Source: UBA4416 sp964541155 (lineage in GTDB: Bacteria; Bacteroidota; Bacteroidia; B-17B0; Aurantibacillaceae). From it: 62,077 nt of DNA. The translations under genes and the position numbers were made by a program. Under the pieces are notes generated by a model. It saw only the letters and a list, made by a program, of their open reading frames with translations. It was not told the origin of the DNA and did no database searches. Within the stretch, counting starts at the first letter, position 1. Each line of letters begins with the position of its first letter. Shown in pieces: positions 9,302-18,305 of the stretch. Location of the stretch: assembly GCA_964541155.1 (NCBI GenBank), contig CAZIPC010000009.1:1-62077 (forward strand). Direction: 5' to 3'.

Positions 9302-11152
9302 ATGAAATATACCATTTATGTTTTCTTATTTTTATGTATAAAATTACTTAGTCAAACACAAGCTAAGCACACATATTTTAGTCACAAAAAAAAAGCAACC
9401 ATAAACTTTGCAAGTATTAGTCAAGATTATAGCCCCACGCTTTTGGTAAAAGAAATGCCAAAACCAGGTTCTAAAAAAATTGAATATTACAACTATCCCG
9501 AAAACACAACTCATTTTAGCAATAACAAGAAATCTCAAACTACACTCTCTCATCTTTATGTTGGCAGTAGTTTTTTTGCAAACCCATACGCTTCAAGTAC
9601 ACCCACAGATAATGATTTAGCTATTTCTGATTCAGGCATTATTGTTTCTGTTATTAATACTAATATATTGATATATAATACTAAAACAGCCACTCAATCG
9701 CCTGTAAAATCTTTATCTGCATTTACTGCACCTGTAAATAACAGACATCAAGAATTTGATCCAAAAGTAATGTATGATCCAAAAGCAGATAAATTTGTAT
9801 TAATGTGCCCTGTGGGTTTTGTAGATTCTACGAGTAAAATAATTGTAGGATTTTCTCAAACTAACGATCCTAATGGGAATTGGAATTTATATACGCTGCC
9901 AGGAAATCCACTTAATAATCATCTTTGGTCAGATTATCCTATGATATCCATGACAGAGAAAGAATTATTTTTAAGTATAAATTTACTTTATAATGATAGC
10001 TCTTGGCAAACCGGATTTGTAGAAACTGTAATTTGGCAAATGAAAAAAGATAGTGGATATGCTGGATTACCACTTGGATCTTATTTGCATCATAATATTA
10101 AATTTAACGGCAAAGCTATTCGTAACTTATGTCCTGTGAAAGGCGGAAGTAAATTATATTCACCAAATATGTTTTTTGTATCAAATCGAAATTTAGCTTC
10201 TCAAAACGATACCGTATTTTTGGTAGAAGTAACAGATACTATTGCTGCACCAACAGGAACACTTACCGCTAGGGCATTAGTAACTAATCAACCATATTAT
10301 TTTCCTCCTAGTGGCAGACAATCAGCCCCAACTCAAAGTTTAGCAACAAATGATAGTAGAAACTTAGGGGCATTTTATGAAAATAATAAAATTCAATATG
10401 TTCACAATACTAAAAATCCGGCTAATAATTTTGTTAGTATATACTATGGCGTTATTAATAATCCACAAAGTGCTAATCCAACAATAAGTGGTTACATTAT
10501 TAATAATGACAGTATAGATTTTGCCTACCCTAATATTTCATATGCTGGATTAAACAATACAGATAACACATCTATAATATCATTTGACCACAGTTCCAAT
10601 AAAATTTTTGCAGGAGTTTCTGCAGTTAAAGCCGATGGAAATGGAAATTTTTCTAACTTACTAAAAATAAAAGATGGAGCTTGTTATGTAAATGTTTTAA
10701 CTGGTAATTTAGAGAGATGGGGAGATTACTCTGGATCTCAAAGAAAATATAATAAACCAGGTGAAGTATGGATGAGTGGATATTATGCCTATAACATTAG
10801 TAGCTTAAATAAAAACAAACATGGTGCATGGATTGCTCAATTAGCCACAGATTCAAATATGGTAACGTCTACTCCTAGTACATTAAGTAAAAACGAAACT
10901 CCAACATTAATTTTTCCCAACCCTACCGAAGAAACATTTAATATTGACATTCACTTATCTCAACCAGAGTATTTAAGTTTTGAATTATTTGACGCTAATG
11001 GGAGACTGGTTGAACTTCTTTTAAAAGACTGGGTAAAAACAAAAGACAACACCTTTAGCTTTAGCTTAAAAGATGTTAGTAAAGGAATTTATTTTTTAAA
11101 AATAACCGGAAACCATGATACTGTTATTACTAAAAAAGTTGTTAAACAATAA
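9302..11152 (+). CDS. Secreted surface protein with T9SS type A sorting domain
   Basis: This 616-residue protein has an N-terminal signal peptide (about 1-21, ending near TQA). Its large central body (about 75-525) is rich in Asn/Ser/Thr and beta-strand patterns, resembling a beta-propeller-like exported protein. The C-terminal ~80 residues start at 'FPNPTEETFNI' and end with 'GIYFLKITG...KKVVKQ', the type A T9SS cargo domain. The cargo is probably carried across the outer membrane and held at the surface. No catalytic motif is recognisable. It is the first gene of a six-gene co-directional run (9-bp gap to the next) that continues into a sensor kinase and an ABC importer. Confidence 0.85.
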   Translation: MKYTIYVFLFLCIKLLSQTQAKHTYFSHKKKATINFASISQDYSPTLLVKEMPKPGSKKIEYYNYPENTTHFSNNKKSQTTLSHLYVGSSFFANPYASSTPTDNDLAISDSGIIVSVINTNILIYNTKTATQSPVKSLSAFTAPVNNRHQEFDPKVMYDPKADKFVLMCPVGFVDSTSKIIVGFSQTNDPNGNWNLYTLPGNPLNNHLWSDYPMISMTEKELFLSINLLYNDSSWQTGFVETVIWQMKKDSGYAGLPLGSYLHHNIKFNGKAIRNLCPVKGGSKLYSPNMFFVSNRNLASQNDTVFLVEVTDTIAAPTGTLTARALVTNQPYYFPPSGRQSAPTQSLATNDSRNLGAFYENNKIQYVHNTKNPANNFVSIYYGVINNPQSANPTISGYIINNDSIDFAYPNISYAGLNNTDNTSIISFDHSSNKIFAGVSAVKADGNGNFSNLLKIKDGACYVNVLTGNLERWGDYSGSQRKYNKPGEVWMSGYYAYNISSLNKNKHGAWIAQLATDSNMVTSTPSTLSKNETPTLIFPNPTEETFNIDIHLSQPEYLSFELFDANGRLVELLLKDWVKTKDNTFSFSLKDVSKGIYFLKITGNHDTVITKKVVKQ

Positions 11153-11161
11153 ATCTTTATA

Positions 11162-13861
11162 ATGCGTTCGTATCGTTACTATCTGTTTATTTTAATTTGT
11201 ATTGTTTTTTATAACAATGCAAAAGCTACGCACAATAGAGCCGGAGAAATTACCTATAAGTGGTTATTTGGTTATACCTATCAAATTAAAATAACTACTT
11301 ATACCAATATTGGAGGGGCCAATTTAGCCGATAGATGTGAAGATACCGTGTACTTTGGGGATGGTACCAGAGCGGTAGTATTTAGAAGTAATGGTAACTG
11401 TAATGGCCCTTGTTCTCCTGCATGCGAAGGGCAGCCACTTCCTGGAAATACAATCAAATTAAATGAATACATAACAACCCATACATACTTAGGTCCTGGT
11501 AACTATAAAATAAGTATGGAAGATCCAAATAGAAATGCAGGAATAATCAATATACCAAATTCGGTAAACCAAGTATTTTATATTGAATCATATTTAGTTA
11601 TTCCAATGTTTAGTACAGGAAAAAATAGTTCTCCCATTCTTACATTTCCTCCTATAGATAATGGCTGTGTAGGCAAATGTTTCCTGCATAATCCTGGTGC
11701 TTACGATTTAGAAGGAGATAGTTTGTCATATGAGCTTACTAGTAGTAGAGGATCGGGAGGAGCGCCTTGTCCGGGATATTCATATCCAGCTACAGGAGGA
11801 GGAACTTACAATGTTGATGCTGTAACAGGAACATTAACATGGTGTAGCCCCCAAATGCAAGGCGAATATAACCTAGCTATGATTATTAAAGAGTGGCGAA
11901 AAAACAGTGATGGAAATTACTTTTTAATAGGATATATTTTAAGAGATTTACAAGTAGATGTTGGTTTTTGTTCGAACAATCAACCAACTATTAAACCAAT
12001 TAGCGATACTTGTATTTTAGCTGGAACTACTCTCACAAAAACCATTACTGCTACTGATCCTGATTTAGATATTTTAACGATGGAAGCTAATGGTGGGCCT
12101 TTTGGAGTAACGCCTCCACGATCCACATTTTCTTCTCCCCCAGGCTTAACTCCTGTATCTGGCATATTTACTTGGAATACATCTTGTGCTCATATCAGAA
12201 AAGCACCATATCAAGTTACAGTAAAAGTAAAGGACAATGATCCAACTGTTAGTTTAGTTGATTTTAAAACTTTTAATATCACTGTTATTGCACCTCCTCC
12301 TTTAAATTTAATAGGAATTCCACAAGGCACTAGTGTAAATTTAAAATGGACAAAGCCTTATTGTCATTTAACTAGCGGAAATAAAATAGAAAGGTATTGC
12401 ATTTATAGAAAAACAGACTGCAACCCATGGAGTCACGCAATATGTGAAGTTGGCGTTCCATCCTATACGGGATATACAAAAATAGGATGTACAGCAAATT
12501 TAAACGACACTACCTTTTTAGATACAAATAATGGTAATGGTTTATCACAAGGCACAAATTATAGCTATATTGTAGTTGCTGTTTATACGGATGGTGCAGA
12601 AAGCTATGCCTCAAATCAAATTTGTGTTCAATTAAAACGAGATGTTCCAATTCTACTAAATATTGATGTTCAAAATACAGATTTAACAATTGGTAGTGTT
12701 TTTGTTAGATGGATTAAACCAAGTTTAGGTGTAAATGCTCTAGATACAACATCTATTAGTGGGCCATATGAATTTAGACTAGTACATCACGATAACTTTA
12801 ACGGAACTTTTAATACAATATATTCTGTTACAAAACCTTATTTTAATGCTTTTAATCAATTGTCAGATACTACTTTCATTCATACAGGCAATTCTTTATC
12901 TAATTTAAATACAAAAACATCAGCACATACATATAAAATAGAATTTTATGCTAATGGGCAATTTATTGGAAATGGTCAAAAAGCTTCTTCCGTATTTTTA
13001 TCATTAACACCTAGTGATAATAAAATAACTTTAAATTGGCAGCACCAAACACCATGGACTAACTACAACTATTATATTTTTAGAAAAGACCCTTCACAAT
13101 CTACATATGTTTTAAAAGATAGCACCACAAATTCATATTACACCGATACAGCATTAGTAAATGGTGCGCTTTATTGTTATAAAATTCAATCAAAAGGACA
13201 GTATTCAGACCCAAGCATTTTTAGACCACTTTTAAATTTTTCGGAAGAAGCTTGTGAAAAACCTAAAGATACTACTCCACCTTGTTCACCTAATTTAACA
13301 ATAAATTCAGATTGTAAAATCCCCGCTTTATCACTTCTCTGGAATAATCCCAATCATACTTGTAGTGATGATGTAATTAAGTATCACATTTATTTTGCAG
13401 AAACAGAAAACGATAATTTGACATTATTAGATTCGGTAACTATTGCAAACGATACTCTATTTTCGTTTGATAATCTTACTTCTATTGCTGGCTGTTATGC
13501 CGTTGCTGCCGTTGATTCTTTTGGAAACGAGAGTTTACAAAGTATAAAAATGTGTGTAGATAACTGCCCTGAATACGAATTACCAAATGTCATCACATTA
13601 AATGGAGATGGCGTTAATGATTTTTTTAAGCCTATTAAAAATAAATATATCAAAAGTATTGATTTAAAAATTTATAACCGTTGGGGAAATTTAATATTTG
13701 AGACTACAGATCCTGAAATTATGTGGGATGGAAAAATATCTCAATCCAAACAACTGTGTAGCGAAGGCACTTATTTTTATGTATGTGTAGTTAACGAGAT
13801 ACGGGTAAAAGGTATTATATCAAAAGATTTAAAAGGATTTTTACAAGTATTTCATAAATAG
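11162..13861 (+). CDS. Large surface protein with gliding-motility-type (T9SS type B) C-terminal domain
   Basis: This 899-residue secreted protein has a signal peptide (about 1-22, ending NAKA). The N-terminal region (about 23-270) is Cys-rich with 'THNRAGEITYKW', seen in Bacteroidota adhesin-like proteins. It is followed by cadherin/Ig-like and fibronectin-III-like repeats (about 280-800). The C-terminal ~90 residues match the gliding-motility-associated CTD: 'LPNVITLNGDGVNDFFKP' with 'YNRWGNLIFET', and a closing 'GTYFYVCVV' strand. Note LNGDGVND in place of the common TPNGDGIND. It lies 9 bp after the type A cargo gene and 11 bp before a histidine kinase gene. It ends in TAG, which shows that TAG is an ordinary stop in this genome. 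Confidence 0.87.
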   Translation: MRSYRYYLFILICIVFYNNAKATHNRAGEITYKWLFGYTYQIKITTYTNIGGANLADRCEDTVYFGDGTRAVVFRSNGNCNGPCSPACEGQPLPGNTIKLNEYITTHTYLGPGNYKISMEDPNRNAGIINIPNSVNQVFYIESYLVIPMFSTGKNSSPILTFPPIDNGCVGKCFLHNPGAYDLEGDSLSYELTSSRGSGGAPCPGYSYPATGGGTYNVDAVTGTLTWCSPQMQGEYNLAMIIKEWRKNSDGNYFLIGYILRDLQVDVGFCSNNQPTIKPISDTCILAGTTLTKTITATDPDLDILTMEANGGPFGVTPPRSTFSSPPGLTPVSGIFTWNTSCAHIRKAPYQVTVKVKDNDPTVSLVDFKTFNITVIAPPPLNLIGIPQGTSVNLKWTKPYCHLTSGNKIERYCIYRKTDCNPWSHAICEVGVPSYTGYTKIGCTANLNDTTFLDTNNGNGLSQGTNYSYIVVAVYTDGAESYASNQICVQLKRDVPILLNIDVQNTDLTIGSVFVRWIKPSLGVNALDTTSISGPYEFRLVHHDNFNGTFNTIYSVTKPYFNAFNQLSDTTFIHTGNSLSNLNTKTSAHTYKIEFYANGQFIGNGQKASSVFLSLTPSDNKITLNWQHQTPWTNYNYYIFRKDPSQSTYVLKDSTTNSYYTDTALVNGALYCYKIQSKGQYSDPSIFRPLLNFSEEACEKPKDTTPPCSPNLTINSDCKIPALSLLWNNPNHTCSDDVIKYHIYFAETENDNLTLLDSVTIANDTLFSFDNLTSIAGCYAVAAVDSFGNESLQSIKMCVDNCPEYELPNVITLNGDGVNDFFKPIKNKYIKSIDLKIYNRWGNLIFETTDPEIMWDGKISQSKQLCSEGTYFYVCVVNEIRVKGIISKDLKGFLQVFHK

Positions 13862-13872
13862 TAATTGTTCTT

Positions 13873-14835
13873 GTGTCAAAAAAAACAACTTTCATATTTT
13901 CTGTTTTAGTAGGATATATTGTTCTGCAATTTTTATGGTGGGAAATTTTATTAGTTAAACAATCTAATCATATAATATCACTAAAACAAAACCTTGCAGC
14001 ATTGTCTTCTTCAAACAATTCAAACATCTTAAATGAAATTAATACCCTTGAACAAAAAAAAATAAAGCAAGTATACATGATTGTGGGAGAAGGAACTGTG
14101 TTTTTATTGATTTTACTATTTGGTATTTATCGTGTAAGAAAATCTATAAAAAAAGAACAAGATCTTAGCAATCAAAAAAGTAATTTTATATTAAGTGTAT
14201 CGCACGAACTAAAAACACCTATTGCTGCAACACAACTACAACTACAAACATTAATTAAACACGAGTTAGATAGAAACAAACAAAAAGAATTACTTAATAA
14301 TGCCTTAATTGAAACTAGTAGATTGCATAAAATGGTTGATAATGTTTTAATGGCAAACCAAATCGAAAATAATAACCTAAGTATTCAAAAAGAAAATATA
14401 AACGTAAGTGAATTGCTCGAGCACACCATTAATCGTTATTTTTTAAAACATCTTAAAAATAATCATTTACATTTACTAATTACGCCAAATATATTTTATG
14501 AATGTGATAAAGAATTACTAGCATCTATGTTTGTTAATATTATTGAAAATGCATTAAAATATTCGTTTGATAAAATTAATATTGAAATTATATTAGAAAT
14601 AAAAAATACAATTCCAATTTTAGAAATAAAAGATCAAGGCTGCGGAATTAAAGATGAAGAAAAAAAGCTTGTGTTTCAAAATTTTTACAGAAGCGGTAAT
14701 GAGCATACTCGAAAAACCAAAGGAACTGGACTTGGCTTATATATAGTAAAGAGTATTTGTGATTTACATAATTTTCAAATTAGCATTTTAAATAACAATC
14801 CATCAGGAAGCGTTTTTCAAATTAAATTTAATTAG
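13873..14835 (+). CDS. Membrane-bound sensor histidine kinase (no adjacent response regulator)
   Basis: This 320-residue histidine kinase has two membrane helices (about 7-27 and 68-88) enclosing a short ~40-residue external loop. The HisKA domain has the phospho-acceptor H111 in 'FILSVSHELKTPIAA', and the HATPase_c domain shows the N-box 'NIIENALKYS', then 'DQGCGI' and 'GTGLGLYIVKS'. No response regulator gene is next to it. It sits between T9SS cargo genes and an ABC importer, 11 and 8 bp from its neighbours. The start is GTG because no in-frame ATG precedes the first helix. With so small a sensor loop it may sense within the membrane or through a partner. Confidence 0.9.
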   Translation: MSKKTTFIFSVLVGYIVLQFLWWEILLVKQSNHIISLKQNLAALSSSNNSNILNEINTLEQKKIKQVYMIVGEGTVFLLILLFGIYRVRKSIKKEQDLSNQKSNFILSVSHELKTPIAATQLQLQTLIKHELDRNKQKELLNNALIETSRLHKMVDNVLMANQIENNNLSIQKENINVSELLEHTINRYFLKHLKNNHLHLLITPNIFYECDKELLASMFVNIIENALKYSFDKINIEIILEIKNTIPILEIKDQGCGIKDEEKKLVFQNFYRSGNEHTRKTKGTGLGLYIVKSICDLHNFQISILNNNPSGSVFQIKFN

Positions 14836-14843
14836 TAATCAAA

Positions 14844-15971
14844 GTGTATAAATATATTAACCTTATTTTTTTGTGTGCTTTATTATCAAACTGTACAACT
14901 AATGATAAACAAGCAAATTACACTTCATTAACAAATACTCCTCCATTATATTCCAAAAGATTTAATATAAAAAACTGTAATGATTACACAGTTTTGGAAT
15001 TGTTTGGGAATAAAAATAATCGTCATGTAACTGCAAGTTTTGTTTTATATAAGTATAAAAAACCAATATATATTAAAGACGCTTACTACATTAAAACACC
15101 AATATCACGTGTTGCATCTATGAGTTCTGTATATACAGCAATGTTAACAGAGCTTCATTGTGAAAATGCAATTATTGCTATTGATAATGTGGATTATTAT
15201 AATAATGAATTTATAAAAAACCAAGTTTTAAATGGCTTTATTACAGAGTTATCAAAAGGTCCACAAATTGACATTGAAAAAACATTAGCTATAAATCCGG
15301 ATTTATTATTAACCTTTGGCATGGGAGATCCCAAAAACGATGTAGATAAAAAATTAGTAAATTCTAAAATTCCAATTGCAGTAAGTTTAGATCATTTAGA
15401 GGAGAGTCCATTAGCAAGAGCTGAATGGATAAAGTTTTTTGCTTGTTTTTTTAATAAACAAAAAATGGCCGATTCGTTATTTAGAATTACTGAAATAAAA
15501 TACAATAACTTAAAAACAATTGCTTTAAAAACAATTAAAAGGCCTAGTGTATTAACCGAAATTAAATATGGAGATACCTGGTATATACCAGGAGGAAAAA
15601 GTTTTATAGCTCATTTAATTGAAGATGCTGGTGGCAAATATTTCTGGAGAGAGGATACAAATGTGGGAAGCTCTGCTCAATCTTTTGAAACTGTATATTC
15701 GAAAGCCAAAGATTGCGATATCTGGATTAACTTATATAATCTCAATTCAAAAAAAGAATTATTAAGCTATGATAAGCGATATAATTTATTTAAAGCTTTT
15801 AAAAACAATCAATTATTTAATAATAATAAAATTAAAAATGTTTTAGGATTTAGCAATTACTGGGAAACTGGGATTACACATCCCGAAGATATTTTAGCTG
15901 ATTTAATTGCTATTTTCTCGCCCACTCTATTGCCAAATCATACATTTAATTATTATAAAAAATTAGAGTAA
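14844..15971 (+). CDS. ABC transporter substrate-binding lipoprotein (Fe-siderophore/heme/cobalamin class)
   Basis: This 375-residue lipoprotein has a signal with lipobox LLSNC (acylated C17). It resembles the BtuF/FepB cluster: 'TPISRVASMSSVYTAMLTEL', then 'GPQIDIEKTLAINPDLLLTFG' and a C-terminal lobe with 'YGDTWYIPGGKSFIAHLIEDAGG'. It would deliver a chelated metal or cofactor to the permease encoded next. The substrate cannot be assigned from sequence. The start is GTG at 14844, needed to include the whole signal peptide. It lies 8 bp after the histidine kinase and 9 bp before the permease. Confidence 0.88.
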   Translation: MYKYINLIFLCALLSNCTTNDKQANYTSLTNTPPLYSKRFNIKNCNDYTVLELFGNKNNRHVTASFVLYKYKKPIYIKDAYYIKTPISRVASMSSVYTAMLTELHCENAIIAIDNVDYYNNEFIKNQVLNGFITELSKGPQIDIEKTLAINPDLLLTFGMGDPKNDVDKKLVNSKIPIAVSLDHLEESPLARAEWIKFFACFFNKQKMADSLFRITEIKYNNLKTIALKTIKRPSVLTEIKYGDTWYIPGGKSFIAHLIEDAGGKYFWREDTNVGSSAQSFETVYSKAKDCDIWINLYNLNSKKELLSYDKRYNLFKAFKNNQLFNNNKIKNVLGFSNYWETGITHPEDILADLIAIFSPTLLPNHTFNYYKKLE

Positions 15972-15980
15972 TTTTAAATT

Positions 15981-16979
15981 GTGACTAATTCTAGATTTTT
16001 ATATACAACCTTAATGCTAGTACTAGTATTAGTATTACTAACCGTTTGCGATTTATGTTTTGGAAGCACTAACTTATTTACTATAGAAACATCAAGCCCT
16101 ATATTTTCATCTATCGTTTACGATATTAGGCTACCAAAAACATTAACATCTATTATAGCTGGCTCAGGCTTGGCGTTGTGTGGTTTATTAATGCAAAGTT
16201 TATTTCGTAATCCTTTAGCTGGCCCTTATGTACTAGGAATAAGTAGCGGATCGAGTTTATTTGTTGCCATAGCTACTATGATGATTTCATTTATTCAGAT
16301 TTCAGGCTTTTTTATAATGGGAAAAAGTATTGTTATATTATTCTCTGTGCTAGGTGCTTTTGTTGTAACCATTATTATTTTACTTGTTTCTAAAAAAAAC
16401 AAAAGTAATGTTACAATACTTCTGGTAGGATTAATGTTAGGTCAAATTCTAAGTGCTTTACAAGGATTGATTGAGTATATGAGTAATGCTGAGAATTTAA
16501 AAACCTTTATATTATGGGGGATGGGCAATGTTGGCAGTACAACCCTAGAAGATTTATATTTTATAATTCCTATATATATAATAGCTATTATATCAAGTTT
16601 CTTTTTTATAAAACCACTTAATGCTATATTATTAAACGAACAATACGCTCAAAATTTAGGCATTAATGTTTCTAAATTAAGAGTATCTATTATAATAATT
16701 ACATCTGTTTTAGTTGGGATAATTACTGCATATTGTGGCCCAATAGCATTTATTGGAATTTCAGTTCCTATTGCATGTAGATTGTTTTTTAAAACATCTC
16801 ATCACTTACATCAAATAGTGTTTTGCTTATTAATTGGAGCTTGTGTTGTATTGAGTGCGGATGTTATTTGCCAAATAATAAGTAATCAGATAATGCTACC
16901 AATAAATACAGTAACAACACTAATTGGATCTCCTGTAGTTATTTATTTATTATTCAAATCTAAGCTAAATTTAGGATGA
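15981..16979 (+). CDS. FecCD/BtuC-type ABC transporter permease
   Basis: This is the membrane subunit of the importer, a 332-residue protein with about nine to ten helices. Family motifs include 'LRLPK'-like 'IRLPKTLTSIIAGSGLALCGLLMQSLFRNPLAGPYVLGISSGS' (near residues 49-92, too long to quote as an exact signature) and 'CGPIAFIGISVPIACR' in the coupling region. The GTG start at 15981 is preferred. An ATG at 16014 would cut into the first helix. Its stop overlaps the ATPase start by 4 bp (ATGA), indicating translational coupling. Confidence 0.92.
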   Translation: MTNSRFLYTTLMLVLVLVLLTVCDLCFGSTNLFTIETSSPIFSSIVYDIRLPKTLTSIIAGSGLALCGLLMQSLFRNPLAGPYVLGISSGSSLFVAIATMMISFIQISGFFIMGKSIVILFSVLGAFVVTIIILLVSKKNKSNVTILLVGLMLGQILSALQGLIEYMSNAENLKTFILWGMGNVGSTTLEDLYFIIPIYIIAIISSFFFIKPLNAILLNEQYAQNLGINVSKLRVSIIIITSVLVGIITAYCGPIAFIGISVPIACRLFFKTSHHLHQIVFCLLIGACVVLSADVICQIISNQIMLPINTVTTLIGSPVVIYLLFKSKLNLG

Positions 16980-17650
16980 TACATATTAACCAATTAGAAA
17001 TAGGATACCAAAATAAACGTCAATACAATTCTGTATTTAAAAATATTACAATGAAATTAAATGCAGGAGATTTTGTTGGATTAATGGGTGATAACGGGGT
17101 TGGTAAATCTACATTCTTAAAAACTATTACAGGAACATTAATTCCTATATCAGGAGAAATAAAAATTAATACTAAAAACATTTCTCTATATAACTCACAA
17201 CAATTAGCACAACTATTATCTATAGTAATTACAGAAAAAATAGGTGGCTTTAATTTAACTGTTTGGGATGTTGTAGCTTCTGGTAGAATACCTTACATAA
17301 ATGTTTTTGGGAAATTAACCCAAAAAGATGAGGCTATTATCTCTGAAGCTATAGAACAATTAAACTTACAAACATTAAAAGATAAATTTATTGATGAACT
17401 TAGCGACGGACAAAGGCAAAAAGTAATGATTGCAAAATCTTTAGCTCAACAAACCCCTATCATTGTATTAGATGAGCCGACTGCTTTTTTAGACCACACT
17501 TCTAAACATCAATTATTTAAAATACTTAAAGAATTATGTATGGAGCAAGGTAAACTTATTATTGTTTCTTCTCATGATTTAGAATTGATGAGGAGTTACA
17601 TTAGTAAATCAGTAACGATGTTTAAAAACAATATTTTACAAATTGAATAA
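16976..17650 (+). CDS. ABC transporter ATP-binding protein (FecE/BtuD type)
   Basis: This 224-residue ATPase of the importer has Walker A 'GDNGVGKST' (about 38-46), Q-loop region, signature 'LSDGQRQKV' (LSGGQ variant with Asp), Walker B 'IIVLDEPTAFLD' and the switch His in 'SSHDLEL'. It is slightly short for the family (usually 250 or more). Its start overlaps the permease stop by 4 bp. It is the last gene of the run that begins at 9302 and faces efp on the other strand. Confidence 0.92.
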   Translation: MIHINQLEIGYQNKRQYNSVFKNITMKLNAGDFVGLMGDNGVGKSTFLKTITGTLIPISGEIKINTKNISLYNSQQLAQLLSIVITEKIGGFNLTVWDVVASGRIPYINVFGKLTQKDEAIISEAIEQLNLQTLKDKFIDELSDGQRQKVMIAKSLAQQTPIIVLDEPTAFLDHTSKHQLFKILKELCMEQGKLIIVSSHDLELMRSYISKSVTMFKNNILQIE

Positions 17651-17686
17651 ATAAAAAAGCCTACCTACTAATAGCAGATAGACTTT
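17650..17686 (-). terminator. Terminator of efp, directional by wobble pairing
   Basis: The convergent spacer holds a hairpin at 17657-17686. Read on the minus strand, every imperfect position in the 14-bp stem is a G-U wobble, and a T-run (TTTTTTATTTATT) follows. Read on the plus strand, the same positions become A-C mismatches. It therefore should stop efp transcription and work poorly for the plus-strand operon. Confidence 0.7.
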
Positions 17687-17708
17687 TAAAATTATAAAAT
17701 TATAAATT

Positions 17709-18272
17709 TTACTTTTTAACTCTCTCTACATACGTCGCTGTACGCGTATCTACTTTTACTAAATCTCCTTCATTACAAAATAATGGCACATTAACTTTAG
17801 CGCCGCTATCTAAAGTAGCTGGTTTTAAAGTGTTAGTTGCCGTATCGCCTTTTAATCCTGGCTCAGCATAAGTAATTTCACAAACTACAAATGTTGGGGC
17901 TTCTGCTAAAATAACGTTATCTCCTTCAAACGAAATTTTTACTTCCATGCCTTCTTTTAAGAATTGAGCAGCATCTCCAAATAGCATCATTGGAACATGA
18001 ACTTGTTCAAATGTTTCATTATCCATTACTACAGCAAAATCTCCTTCAACATAAATAAATTGCATTTGTTTAAAATCAACACGAACCACATCAACTGTTT
18101 CTCCACTTCTAAAACGGTTTTCGGTTTGTTTTCCATTTACCAAGTTGCGCATTTTAGCTTGGTAAAACGCACGTAAATTACCAGGTGTGCGATGTTGCCA
18201 CTCAGTAATTACAACTAATTCATTATTAAATCTGATAATCGATCCAACGTTAATGTCACCTGTATCTGCCAT
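17709..18272 (-). CDS. efp: Translation elongation factor P
   Basis: EF-P relieves ribosome stalling at polyproline stretches. The 187-residue protein has the three beta-barrel domains of normal length. The loop that reaches the peptidyl-transferase centre reads 'HRTPGNLRAFYQ', so the tip residue at position 34 is Arg, not the Lys found in E. coli (PGKGGA type). In other bacteria Arg-type EF-P is modified by rhamnosylation, while Lys-type is lysylated or otherwise modified; no modifying enzyme gene is in the window. It is preceded on its strand by accA (33-bp gap), so cotranscription is likely. Confidence 0.94.
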   Translation of the reverse strand: MADTGDINVGSIIRFNNELVVITEWQHRTPGNLRAFYQAKMRNLVNGKQTENRFRSGETVDVVRVDFKQMQFIYVEGDFAVVMDNETFEQVHVPMMLFGDAAQFLKEGMEVKISFEGDNVILAEAPTFVVCEITYAEPGLKGDTATNTLKPATLDSGAKVNVPLFCNEGDLVKVDTRTATYVERVKK

Positions 18273-18305
18273 TTGTTCTAATTTTTATTATTTGTTATAC
18301 TCTTT

